From: CAZCCC01 sp964497245
Lineage (GTDB): Bacteria; Patescibacteriota; Patescibacteriia; Buchananbacterales; UBA6539
Length of the DNA stretch: 28,379 bases
NCBI GenBank assembly: GCA_964497245.1
Contig: CAZCCC010000018.1
Location: 1 to 28,379, forward strand
Direction of reading: 5' to 3'
This document shows, one piece after another, positions 1 to 6,036 of this stretch; within the stretch, counting starts at the first letter, position 1, and each line of letters starts with the position of its first letter. The notes below the pieces were generated by a model that was not told where the DNA came from, searched no databases, and saw nothing but the letters and a program-made list of their open reading frames with translations. The position numbers were made by a program, and so were the translations under genes.

Positions 1-497
1 TTTCCATCAAAAACCAGCCGCCAAAAACCATCAACTTTGGCCGCTAAAAAATTACCACCCTCACCAATACCACCACTGCCAAAAACAACTCCGCCGCGGA
101 TATGATCGGCATATTCTTGGCCGATTACTATGCTAATTTCATCCGGACTCTTGTCATATTTTTCAACAAACAACTGCTTAATTTCTTCAGCATTATTTAC
201 AGTATCTTTCTGTTGATTTCCAATCTCGCATTCACCGCGGAAAAAAGCCCATTCTTCACAATAACTTCCATTAGAAAAAAAACAAACACCATATTGATTG
301 CCTTCTTTATCCTGCATAATTTCAATTTGGCCACCATTTTCTTCGCAAAAAACAGAGGCCGGATTAGCTAGACCAGCTTGTCCACCATTAATTTCCTCAT
401 CGGCTAACTGATCTTTTTGATTGGCATTCTCAATAAAACTGCAACCAGAGAATATTAAAGTAAAAACCAAGATAAGAAAAAAATAATTTTTTTTCAT
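1..497 (-). CDS. DUF333 lipoprotein, C-terminus beyond left edge
   Basis: The reading frame opens at an ATG (495-497) and stays open to the left edge, giving at least 165 residues. The N-terminus is a lipoprotein signal: Lys at 2-3, a hydrophobic core, then lipobox IFSGC with the lipidated Cys at residue 19. Residues about 44-90 match the DUF333 pattern (NPASVFCEENGG, then QYGVCFF, YCEEWAFFRGEC); in this family the Cys probably form disulfides. Residues 105-165 form a second domain rich in Gly (VVFGSGGIGEGG, then WRLVFDG). I have the impression that this second domain recurs on candidate-phyla secreted proteins. It starts 21 bases after the aspS stop, so the two are probably co-transcribed. 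The function is unknown; DUF333 proteins are sometimes labelled hemolysin-like, which is not a demonstrated activity. It is a complete gene cut by the window edge, not a broken one. Confidence 0.85.
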   Translation of the reverse strand, partial: MKKNYFFLILVFTLIFSGCSFIENANQKDQLADEEINGGQAGLANPASVFCEENGGQIEIMQDKEGNQYGVCFFSNGSYCEEWAFFRGECEIGNQQKDTVNNAEEIKQLFVEKYDKSPDEISIVIGQEYADHIRGGVVFGSGGIGEGGNFLAAKVDGFWRLVFDG

Positions 498-518
498 ACT
501 TTTATTTAAATTATTAAA

Positions 519-1949
519 TTAATCCGCCATTGCCGTATCAAAACCTTCCTCAATTTCTATTCCCTTTTCAAGCTGAATATGAGCGTCTTTTAAGGCTTTT
601 TTGGAAACTATATTTGGAGCGTCCATTAATAAATCACGATTGTCGCCGGTTTTAGGAAAGGCAATAACATCGCGGATGCTTTCTTCATTCTGCAAAATGG
701 CAACAATTCGATCCAAACCTGCGGCGATTCCACCATGAGGCGGAGCGCCATACTCAAAAGCTTCAAGCATATGCCCAAATCTGTTTTTAATTTCTTTTTC
801 AGAAAGCCCCAATATTTGAAAAATTTTCTTTTGAATATCTTGCCTGTGTATTCTAATAGAACCGCCCCAAATCTCTGTGCCGTTTAATATTAAATCATAA
901 CCGGCAGAATGCCACTTTTCCGGTTCATTTGGATATTTCTCATAATCCTGCAAATTGGGCATTGTAAAGGGATGATGACTTGCCACCAATTTTTTTTCAG
1001 ACTCTGATTTTTTAAAGGCTGGCGGATCAATCATCCAATGAAAAGCCAATTCGTTTTTGTCATTTTTGTCCCGCCTTAAATCCGCTTTGTCAGAATTGTA
1101 TTTTTTCATCAGATCTTCATGCTTTATTCGTGGAAAAGGCAAAGTTGTTATCTTTTTTTGAGGATAAAGTTCTGTGATAATTCTTACCATTAAATCTTCG
1201 GTTATTTTCATGATTTCGTCCTGGTCGACAAAGCTCATTTCAACATCAATTTGAGTAAATTCTCCTTGACGATCGCCTCTCTGGTCCTCGTCCCGGAAAC
1301 ATCTGGCAACTTGAAAATATTTCTCAATGCCGGAAACCATTAAAAGTTGCTTGAATTGCTGCGGAGACTGCGGTAAGACATAAAATTTTCCCGGCCAAAG
1401 TCTGGCAGGAACAATAAATTCTCTGGCTCCTTCCGGTGTACCCTTGGTTAAAGCCGGCGTTTCTATTTCCAAAAACCCCAGTTGATCATAATAATCGCGA
1501 ACGAGCTTAACTATCTTGTGTCTCATTATAATATTATTTTTCATCCGTTCACGTCTAATATCCAAATAACGATATTTCATTCTAACTTCTTCTCCCGGTT
1601 CTTTGGGGTTATCTATTTCAAATGGCGACGTTTTTGCCTCATTTAAAATTTCTAATGATTCACCGGTCATTTCAACGGTTCCGGTCGGAATTTTTTCATT
1701 AATCATTTTTTCCGGCCTCTTGTTTATTGTTCCTTCAATAGAAATGACAAATTCGGATCTTAAGCTGGTGGCTAATTTATAAGCCTTATCAAATTTCGGT
1801 TCAAAAACAACCTGTATAATGCCGCTTCTATCCCGTAAGTCAATAAAAATTATTTTACCGTGATCACGCCGAGTATGAACCCAGCCGGTCACTTTTACTT
1901 TTTGCCCCGCCTTACTTATCACCTCCAAAATTGCTGTTCTTTTTTGCAT
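519..1949 (-). CDS. aspS: Aspartyl-tRNA synthetase lacking the GAD domain
   Basis: Class IIb aminoacyl-tRNA synthetase that charges tRNA-Asp in the cytoplasm. The OB-fold anticodon domain (about 15-105) has GWVHTRRDHG and IFIDLRDRSG. The catalytic core has QSPQ (194-197), motif 2 (RCFRDEDQRGDRQ, from 216) and motif 3 (GGIAAGLDRI, 406-415). At 476 residues it is about 110 shorter than a typical bacterial AspRS. The missing part is the GAD insertion: SDKADLR (286-292) is followed within 7 residues by ELAFHW, which in bacterial enzymes resumes after GAD. His30 aligns, from memory, with the His linked to non-discriminating (Asp/Asn) enzymes, whereas Lys81 aligns with a discriminating-type residue, so tRNA specificity is unresolved. 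The ATG at 1949 is the only start that keeps the OB fold whole. A promoter lies at 1983-2011. Confidence 0.97.
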   Translation of the reverse strand: MQKRTAILEVISKAGQKVKVTGWVHTRRDHGKIIFIDLRDRSGIIQVVFEPKFDKAYKLATSLRSEFVISIEGTINKRPEKMINEKIPTGTVEMTGESLEILNEAKTSPFEIDNPKEPGEEVRMKYRYLDIRRERMKNNIIMRHKIVKLVRDYYDQLGFLEIETPALTKGTPEGAREFIVPARLWPGKFYVLPQSPQQFKQLLMVSGIEKYFQVARCFRDEDQRGDRQGEFTQIDVEMSFVDQDEIMKITEDLMVRIITELYPQKKITTLPFPRIKHEDLMKKYNSDKADLRRDKNDKNELAFHWMIDPPAFKKSESEKKLVASHHPFTMPNLQDYEKYPNEPEKWHSAGYDLILNGTEIWGGSIRIHRQDIQKKIFQILGLSEKEIKNRFGHMLEAFEYGAPPHGGIAAGLDRIVAILQNEESIRDVIAFPKTGDNRDLLMDAPNIVSKKALKDAHIQLEKGIEIEEGFDTAMAD

Positions 1950-1982
1950 AAATTAAATAAAAAATTAGAAATTAATACTTAT

Positions 1983-2011
1983 ATCATACTATTTTTTTAA
2001 CTTTTTAACAA
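1983..2011 (-). promoter_or_regulatory. aspS promoter
   Basis: Read on the minus strand: -35 TTGTTA (2006-2011), 17-base spacer, -10 TATGAT (1983-1988), about 35 bases upstream of the aspS ATG. Its -35 box sits four bases from the -35 of the divergent promoter at 2015-2043, so the two are arranged back to back. Confidence 0.6.
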
Positions 2012-2014
2012 GAC

Positions 2015-2043
2015 TTGACAAAATTAGTGTTTTGCTTTAATAT
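2015..2043 (+). promoter_or_regulatory. Strong promoter of the 81-aa gene
   Basis: TTGACA (2015-2020), 17-base spacer, TAATAT (2038-2043). The -35 is an exact sigma-70-type consensus and the spacing is optimal. Transcription should start near 2050, giving a leader of about 60 bases before the ATG at 2110. Confidence 0.75.
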
Positions 2044-2095
2044 AAATTTTTACTAGGCAATGTTCTTTGTATTTAAGTCCAAACCAAAAAAAGAT

Positions 2096-2104
2096 AGGAG
2101 GTGA
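2096..2104 (+). promoter_or_regulatory. Shine-Dalgarno site deciding the 2110 start
   Basis: AGGAGGTGA is a near-perfect anti-SD match. It overlaps an in-frame GTG at 2101, so that GTG cannot be the start; the ATG at 2110 lies 8 bases after AGGAGG. Such a strong SD is uncommon in this window. Confidence 0.8.
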
Positions 2105-2109
2105 AAAAA

Positions 2110-2355
2110 ATGTCAAATGTTATGGACTTGATTGGCAGATGCCAGAGGGCAGGAGGAAGGTGTGAAGTTCCGTTTGAAGAATTTGTGATCCTCCTGAAAA
2201 AAGGAGATGCCGAAATAAACGGCATCAAAAACCAGGGTCAAGAAGATGGAAAATTTAAGACCCAGTGCCGGCTGGACAAAAAGAAAGAAGGAGAAACGCA
2301 TGTTTTGTTTTTTACTGTCATTACGGACTCTCCCGTTAACTGGGAGGAAGTCTAA
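2110..2355 (+). CDS. 81-aa orphan protein in the pyrBI island
   Basis: I do not recognise this protein. It is 81 residues, soluble, with no signal peptide or membrane segment. The N-terminal third has two Cys in the repeated pattern GRCQ and GRCE, then VPFEEFVILLKKGD, a basic middle (RLDKKKEGE), and a hydrophobic strand HVLFFTVITD near the C-terminus, ending NWEEV. Expression signals are complete: consensus promoter (2015-2043), strong SD (2096-2104) and an intrinsic terminator (2374-2409), so it is a monocistronic and probably well-expressed gene. Its base composition is closer to the convergent pyrBI than to aspS, suggesting the two arrived together. It could be a small regulatory or partner protein for the ATCase, but only position suggests that. 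The clean signals argue against a chance ORF. Confidence 0.75.
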   Translation: MSNVMDLIGRCQRAGGRCEVPFEEFVILLKKGDAEINGIKNQGQEDGKFKTQCRLDKKKEGETHVLFFTVITDSPVNWEEV

Positions 2356-2373
2356 TTCCCACTCGCCACCAAA

Positions 2374-2409
2374 GCAGGAGTTTACAGATAGTTGCTCCTG
2401 CATTTTTTT
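2374..2409 (+). terminator. Intrinsic terminator of the 81-aa gene
   Basis: Stem GCAGGAG (2374-2380) with CTCCTGC (2395-2401), 14-base loop, then seven T (2403-2409). It begins 18 bases after the TAA of the 81-aa gene. Confidence 0.85.
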
Positions 2410-2413
2410 ATAT

Positions 2414-2444
2414 AAAAAAGCCGCAGCAAATTACTTCGCTGCGG
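2414..2444 (-). terminator. Intrinsic terminator of pyrBI
   Basis: On the minus strand CCGCAGC (from 2444) pairs with GCTGCGG (ending 2421) across a 10-base loop, followed by C and six T (2414-2419). It lies 7 bases after the pyrBI stop and faces the plus-strand terminator at 2374-2409, so the convergent pair is insulated on both sides. Confidence 0.85.
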
Positions 2445-2451
2445 TAAGTTA

Positions 2452-4194
2452 TTATCCTTGAATAAGATGACCATAGCGATTTGTAACTGCATCTTTCACA
2501 GACATCGGGTGTCCGCAATAAACGCAAGTTAAACCGCAGGTTGGCCAACCATCTTCACCAATAAGGCCCTTTTGTCCATCCACTTCAAAAAGCGGATTCA
2601 CTGCCGTGCTTCGTCTGGTAATACAGTTTGAATTAAGGCAGTCAAAAGTGTCATTCACGTAGGGAGGCAAGGGGTATTCAACTCGGGTATAACCCTTTGT
2701 TCTTTCGTCGGCTGTGCTCTCACCACTTCGCTTCATGTGGCTGAAACGAACACAGGCCGAGATTATACCGTGTTTGGCTGCCTGCTCAGGTGAAATTTGA
2801 TGACCGAAAAGCCACAAGGTTCCCTTTTTCCGACCCATTGTCGGAGAATCAAGATTTCGGCCCGGAAGAATTTGGCCACCTTTGGACTGATTGAAAACCC
2901 CGTCTTCAAACAAAATCCGATCATGAACCGGAACCAAATCCGATTCCAGTCTGTCGATTGCGACCCCGTTTTCAATTGCCTGGACAATGCCCTGCATTCC
3001 TTGGTAGCGTTCCACTAATTGAACATGGTGTTCGTCCCACCACTCCCTTTTAGAAACCCACTCCATCTGGAATTCAAATGGCGGTACCTCAAACACAGGA
3101 CCGCGTTCATGCTGATGATTGTAACAATCAATATAGATTGCTTCACGAGTTGGTATGCCCATGGCTGACGCCATTAATATAATGGACTTTTCATGGTCCT
3201 TCAGCCTGTCGGGAACTATCGGGTCGCGTGAATCACGTGGCTGTGCGTGCATGATCATGCCTCTACAAGATTCGACAAATTCCAATGTCGCATGTAAAGG
3301 CTCAATTAGCCGTCTTGCCTCGCGCTCACTCATAATGCCGGGATTTGTCGGAGTACCGGTCAAACGCTCCGTCTGAGTCCTAAGAAAGTAACAAAAATCC
3401 CAATCTTTGGCATCAGAAAGGTTATTGCTCACAGAAGCCCTAACCCCTTTCAGCCACCAAGAAGGCGGTTGAAACTCTTTAGGACCGACAAATAGAAACT
3501 TAATGTCAAATATTTTACCAAGTTGCACATGAGAATGAGCAACCCTGCTGTATTTGGCATCGCCAATAAAAGCAAGCCTTAAATTGTCCAATATGGAAAC
3601 AATCCTTTCGGAAAGATACTTTTCCGCATCGGAGCGCTGAAAAATGTCTTCCAAAATATGGTATTGATCCATATTGCGAACTCCCAATCCGCAGGAAACA
3701 ATCGAAACAATATCCAGCATAACCTGTGTGTTATGAAACAAGGTTCCTTCCCCGCCTATTACAACAGACATGCCGGGGCGTATCCAATTTTTTGGCCCCT
3801 CGGTTCGACGAATTTCCCGAGCCAACCAAAGCCCGACTCCTTCTGTTTTTGTCCTAACCACCACTAGGTCGGCACAATTTTGTCGAAGCATCATAATTGT
3901 ATCTTCAAGGCTTTCACCCTTGAAAAGAGAACTCTCGGATACGGAAATACCAGACATGACGTCGCAACCAAGACGCCTGGCAGCAGTTTCAGAACTCTTT
4001 TTGGTTCGCGTGCTTGTCTCCTCAAAAAGAGTTTCAACGCGTACCAATCTGTTTGGATCAAGCGACGGAGGCAGTATGCCCTTAGCATAATAAATCTGCT
4101 GATGTAAGGCTTGGATAACAATTCGTACCACTCTTTCCCTTGCCTGTTGCCTGGTATTTCCGGGCAAATTAAAGCTGATAAAATCTCTTGCCAT
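2452..4194 (-). CDS. pyrBI: Aspartate carbamoyltransferase, PyrB-PyrI fusion
   Basis: Condenses carbamoyl phosphate and aspartate to N-carbamoyl-aspartate, the committed step of pyrimidine synthesis. The catalytic half (about 1-360) keeps the active-site signatures: STRT at 61-64, KGES at 92-95, Arg114, HNTQ at 154-157 (usually HPTQ), Arg217, LRTQTER with Arg272 and Gln274. The usual HPLPR is HAQPR at 316-320. The C-terminal half resembles the PyrI regulatory chain: IENGVAID (407-414), MGRKKGTLWLF, then a zinc site CLNSNC (Cys519, Cys524) with CVYC (Cys557, Cys560). At 580 residues it fits a PyrB plus PyrI fusion of the type known from Thermotoga. No other pyrimidine gene is nearby. The region is far richer in G+C than its neighbours (32 of 60 bases at 3181-3240 against 16 of 60 at 1141-1200). 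AGGAG lies 10 bases before the ATG. Likely horizontally acquired. Confidence 0.93.
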   Translation of the reverse strand: MARDFISFNLPGNTRQQARERVVRIVIQALHQQIYYAKGILPPSLDPNRLVRVETLFEETSTRTKKSSETAARRLGCDVMSGISVSESSLFKGESLEDTIMMLRQNCADLVVVRTKTEGVGLWLAREIRRTEGPKNWIRPGMSVVIGGEGTLFHNTQVMLDIVSIVSCGLGVRNMDQYHILEDIFQRSDAEKYLSERIVSILDNLRLAFIGDAKYSRVAHSHVQLGKIFDIKFLFVGPKEFQPPSWWLKGVRASVSNNLSDAKDWDFCYFLRTQTERLTGTPTNPGIMSEREARRLIEPLHATLEFVESCRGMIMHAQPRDSRDPIVPDRLKDHEKSIILMASAMGIPTREAIYIDCYNHQHERGPVFEVPPFEFQMEWVSKREWWDEHHVQLVERYQGMQGIVQAIENGVAIDRLESDLVPVHDRILFEDGVFNQSKGGQILPGRNLDSPTMGRKKGTLWLFGHQISPEQAAKHGIISACVRFSHMKRSGESTADERTKGYTRVEYPLPPYVNDTFDCLNSNCITRRSTAVNPLFEVDGQKGLIGEDGWPTCGLTCVYCGHPMSVKDAVTNRYGHLIQG

Positions 4195-4244
4195 AGCCTT
4201 CCTTCTCCTTTCTTGTCTTTCTCCAAAAATGGCTAAATTTACAC

Positions 4245-4266
4245 AAAAAAAATACGGCTTTGCCGT
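4245..4266 (-). terminator. Terminator-like hairpin in the pyrBI leader (candidate attenuator)
   Basis: Minus-strand ACGGC-AAA-GCCGT (4266 to 4254) followed by A and eight T (4252 to 4245). It lies between the pyrBI promoter (4312-4340) and the ATG at 4194, about 40 bases into the transcript. Its position in the leader suggests conditional termination. If no control operates, it would simply dampen expression. Confidence 0.7.
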
Positions 4267-4276
4267 CTTAATTATA

Positions 4277-4299
4277 GGTTGTCAATGATCCGGACAACC
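4277..4299 (-). promoter_or_regulatory. Upstream leader hairpin of pyrBI
   Basis: GGTTGTC (4277-4283) and GACAACC (4293-4299) form a 7-bp perfect stem with a 9-base loop, beginning a few bases after the predicted transcription start and ending 10 bases before the terminator-like hairpin. An exact TATAAT also occurs at 4276-4271 on the minus strand, a possible secondary -10 that would bypass the hairpins. Confidence 0.55.
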
Positions 4300-4311
4300 C
4301 TCCTTCAAAAA

Positions 4312-4340
4312 ATATTAACAAAAATAAAAATATTAGTCAA
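4312..4340 (-). promoter_or_regulatory. pyrBI promoter
   Basis: On the minus strand TTGACT (4335-4340), 17-base spacer, TAATAT (4312-4317). Transcription should begin near 4305, giving a leader of about 110 bases. Five T separate the -10 from the likely start, reminiscent of UTP-sensitive start regions, but the run lies upstream of the predicted start. Confidence 0.75.
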
Positions 4341-4412
4341 TAGCTGGCAATGCGGGGTATACTAAAGCAAATGGAACAAGGTAAGATATAAATATAGCTA
4401 AATCTTAACCTT

Positions 4413-4575
4413 GATGTTGAAAGGGCTCATTAAAGTATTGATAATGAATATTACCTTAAAATGAAAGACTAGCTAAGAATGGCTAGGATTTTATAATTCT
4501 GAAAGATTAAACAAAGCTTTAAATGGATTAACACCAAAGGAAAAGCTACCTAAAAGTGTTAACCTTGACTGTTAA
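4413..4575 (+). pseudogene. Transposase 3' remnant (IS481/IS3-type DDE integrase)
   Basis: Translating the plus strand of this otherwise gene-free stretch shows pieces of an integrase-core C-terminus. From 4477 an open frame reads EWLGFYNSERLNKAL then NGLTPKEKL and stops at 4575; this is the W-x-x-x-YN-x-x-R-x-x-x-aL...tP pattern that ends IS481/IS3-family transposases. In another frame from 4413, DVERAH-stop-SIDNEYYL matches the usual ERFNR...EEY segment. The two pieces are separated by a frameshift and in-frame stops, so the gene is dead. Only about 50 codons of an expected 300 or more remain and I cannot see terminal inverted repeats. It lies between the pyrBI promoter and the recO stop. 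Confidence 0.7.
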
Positions 4576-4587
4576 CTATACATAGAC

Positions 4588-5151
4588 TTAAGTCAAGGCA
4601 AATATTTTTGATAAAAACCTCTCAGTTTTTAATTCAAAATCAAGCTGATTTTTTAAAAAAATATCAACCATGGAAGGATTGGAAACAATTTCCGGCGGTG
4701 GGTTAAAACCAAGCAAATCCAAAAATTTAATTAAAAAGGCATTCTTGATTAACTGCCATTCTTTATTATTAAAATCATTTTCATTGATTGCTGAAAAATA
4801 CCTGCTTAATAATGTAAAAATTCTTCTGTCAGAAACTCCTACTTCAGTTAATTTCTCAACCAGCTCCAGACCAAAAGATGCCAATATAATTTTTTTGATC
4901 TGATCTTGTATTCTTCTAAAATTTTTAGCTAAACAAACCCCGGTTATGTGATCAAAATTTTTTCCATTGGCAATTGTTAAATCAACTACTGAAAAATAAT
5001 GTAAACTTGGATTAAGTTTACTTTGAATTTTTTTTGTTCCTCTTCCTAAAGCTAAAATCTTTCCCTTGTCTTCAGTATAAATACTAAAAAATTGATCGGC
5101 TTCCTTATGATCAATTTTTTTCAGAATAATCCCCTTGGTTTGGTAAGTCAT
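4588..5151 (-). CDS. recO: DNA repair protein RecO, compact form
   Basis: RecO helps load RecA at gaps by anneal-and-exchange activity with SSB and RecR. The N-terminus has the family pattern MTYQTKGIILKKIDHKEAD, followed by FSIYTEDKGKILALGRG, the OB-fold strands (residues about 1-80), then a helical domain with LASFGLELVEKLTEVG. The start is the ATG at 5151; an upstream ATG at 5208 would add 20 residues overlapping the preceding gene and lies before the family N-terminus. At 188 residues it is about 50 short of E. coli RecO. The zinc-finger-like segment found in many members after the LG-x-x-P motif (here LGFNPP) is missing and there are no CxxC pairs there, yet a final helix of the expected type remains, so this looks like a reduced form rather than a truncation by the adjacent transposase remnant. 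Confidence 0.85.
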   Translation of the reverse strand: MTYQTKGIILKKIDHKEADQFFSIYTEDKGKILALGRGTKKIQSKLNPSLHYFSVVDLTIANGKNFDHITGVCLAKNFRRIQDQIKKIILASFGLELVEKLTEVGVSDRRIFTLLSRYFSAINENDFNNKEWQLIKNAFLIKFLDLLGFNPPPEIVSNPSMVDIFLKNQLDFELKTERFLSKIFALT

Positions 5152-5168
5152 GATCAAATTATCAAAAA

Positions 5169-5534
5169 TTAATAACAAATAACACCGTGACTCCTTAGAG
5201 GTAAACATTTACCATCCATACAACCAACTTCTGGACAATAGGGACAATCATATAAACAAACTTCGTCATTTTGTCTATTATTAAAAAAATTTCTAATTAA
5301 ATCGTTTATTCTTTCTAATTCATTTTGATTAACATAACTGTAGCAGTCAAAAGGACAGTTAGCATCTACTAAAGCGCAATCCTCTTTAATGCTACAATAA
5401 TTGCTTTTTTGTATTTCATCTTTTACATATTCTTCATTAATACCGTGATTTAGATTAATAACCATTTCATCTGCTGATCTGCTGCAGGCGGAAAGAAACA
5501 ATAAGGCTAAGATTAAATATAAACTTTGTTTCAT
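5169..5534 (-). CDS. Cys-rich lipoprotein
   Basis: A 121-residue secreted lipoprotein of unknown function. The signal peptide MKQSLYLILALLFLSAC ends in lipobox FLSAC with Cys17. The mature part has a Cys-rich core: YCSIKEDCALVDANCPFDCY, then after a 25-residue helical spacer CLYDCPYCPEVGCMDGKC. The pattern C-x4-DC near the start and a terminal GCxxGKC resembles small disulfide-rich lipoproteins that I associate with candidate-phyla genomes; no enzymatic motif is visible. It lies 60 bases after ruvX and 17 bases before recO, probably within the same minus-strand transcript. The ATG at 5534 is chosen because it gives the signal peptide directly. Confidence 0.85.
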   Translation of the reverse strand: MKQSLYLILALLFLSACSRSADEMVINLNHGINEEYVKDEIQKSNYCSIKEDCALVDANCPFDCYSYVNQNELERINDLIRNFFNNRQNDEVCLYDCPYCPEVGCMDGKCLPLRSHGVICY

Positions 5535-5594
5535 ATTTTTAATTTTCTAATATATTATCAAAATTAAATTTACGGAAGATACTATTCTAAAAAG

Positions 5595-6032
5595 TCAATT
5601 AAATTTACCCAATCTGTCTAAATATGACTGCAAAATTAACATTGCCGCCACTGCGTCATCCGGTCCTTTTTTAACTATGCCTTTGCGTAGGCCTTGAGCC
5701 ATTTTTGTACTCAAACGCTCGTCTTCAATTTCTACCGGCAAATCAATATTTTCTTTAAGCCAATTAACAAACCTTAAAACTTCCTGCATTTGTTTATTGT
5801 TCAAATTCTTCTGCCTTCCAAAAGTCTTTTTTTCACTATGTTGCATGCTGACTGGCACCCCAACCACAACTTTTTTTACTCCATATTCTGTGCAAATATT
5901 TTTAAGATAAAATAATAATTCTTCTCTGCTCTTATTAATCAGGATTTCTAGTGGCAAGGCAATTTTATTATAATGGTCAGATTTAGCCAAGCCAATTTTT
6001 TTTACGCCATAATCAATACCCAATATTGCCAT
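5595..6032 (-). CDS. ruvX: Putative pre-16S rRNA nuclease / Holliday junction resolvase YqgF
   Basis: RNase H-fold protein of the YqgF/RuvX family, linked to maturation of the 16S rRNA 5' end and proposed as a Holliday junction resolvase. Family motifs appear in order: LGIDYGVKKIGLAKSD (4-19, with Asp7 as the first acidic ligand), VVVGVPVSMQ (about 55-64), DERLSTKMA (about 104-112) and DDAVAAMLILQSYLD near the C-terminus with the last acidic residue. Length 145 is normal. It starts 4 bases after the map stop, so the two are translationally close. A function in rRNA processing would fit its position at the end of a ribosomal protein cluster. Confidence 0.93.
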   Translation of the reverse strand: MAILGIDYGVKKIGLAKSDHYNKIALPLEILINKSREELLFYLKNICTEYGVKKVVVGVPVSMQHSEKKTFGRQKNLNNKQMQEVLRFVNWLKENIDLPVEIEDERLSTKMAQGLRKGIVKKGPDDAVAAMLILQSYLDRLGKFN

Positions 6033-6036
6033 AGAA

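Noticed and set aside
102..371. Plus-strand open frame of 89 codons
   Set aside because: It lies opposite the DUF333 lipoprotein frame, which has a signal peptide, lipobox and domain match; the plus frame has none.
2113..2403. Minus-strand frame overlapping the 81-aa gene
   Set aside because: It crosses the plus-strand terminator, has no SD or promoter, and is antisense to a gene with complete signals.
3770..4226. Frames antisense to, or in other phases of, pyrBI
   Set aside because: Long frames are expected by chance in this G+C-rich gene; none has a recognisable domain or start signal.
4268..4285. Five-codon leader peptide in the pyrBI leader
   Set aside because: TTG start, 13 bases from the nearest SD-like sequence; too weak to list as a gene, mentioned only as part of the attenuator hypothesis.
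4320..4587. tRNA or other stable RNA gene in the gap before recO
   Set aside because: No cloverleaf arms or T-loop motif were found; the stretch translates as transposase remnant instead.
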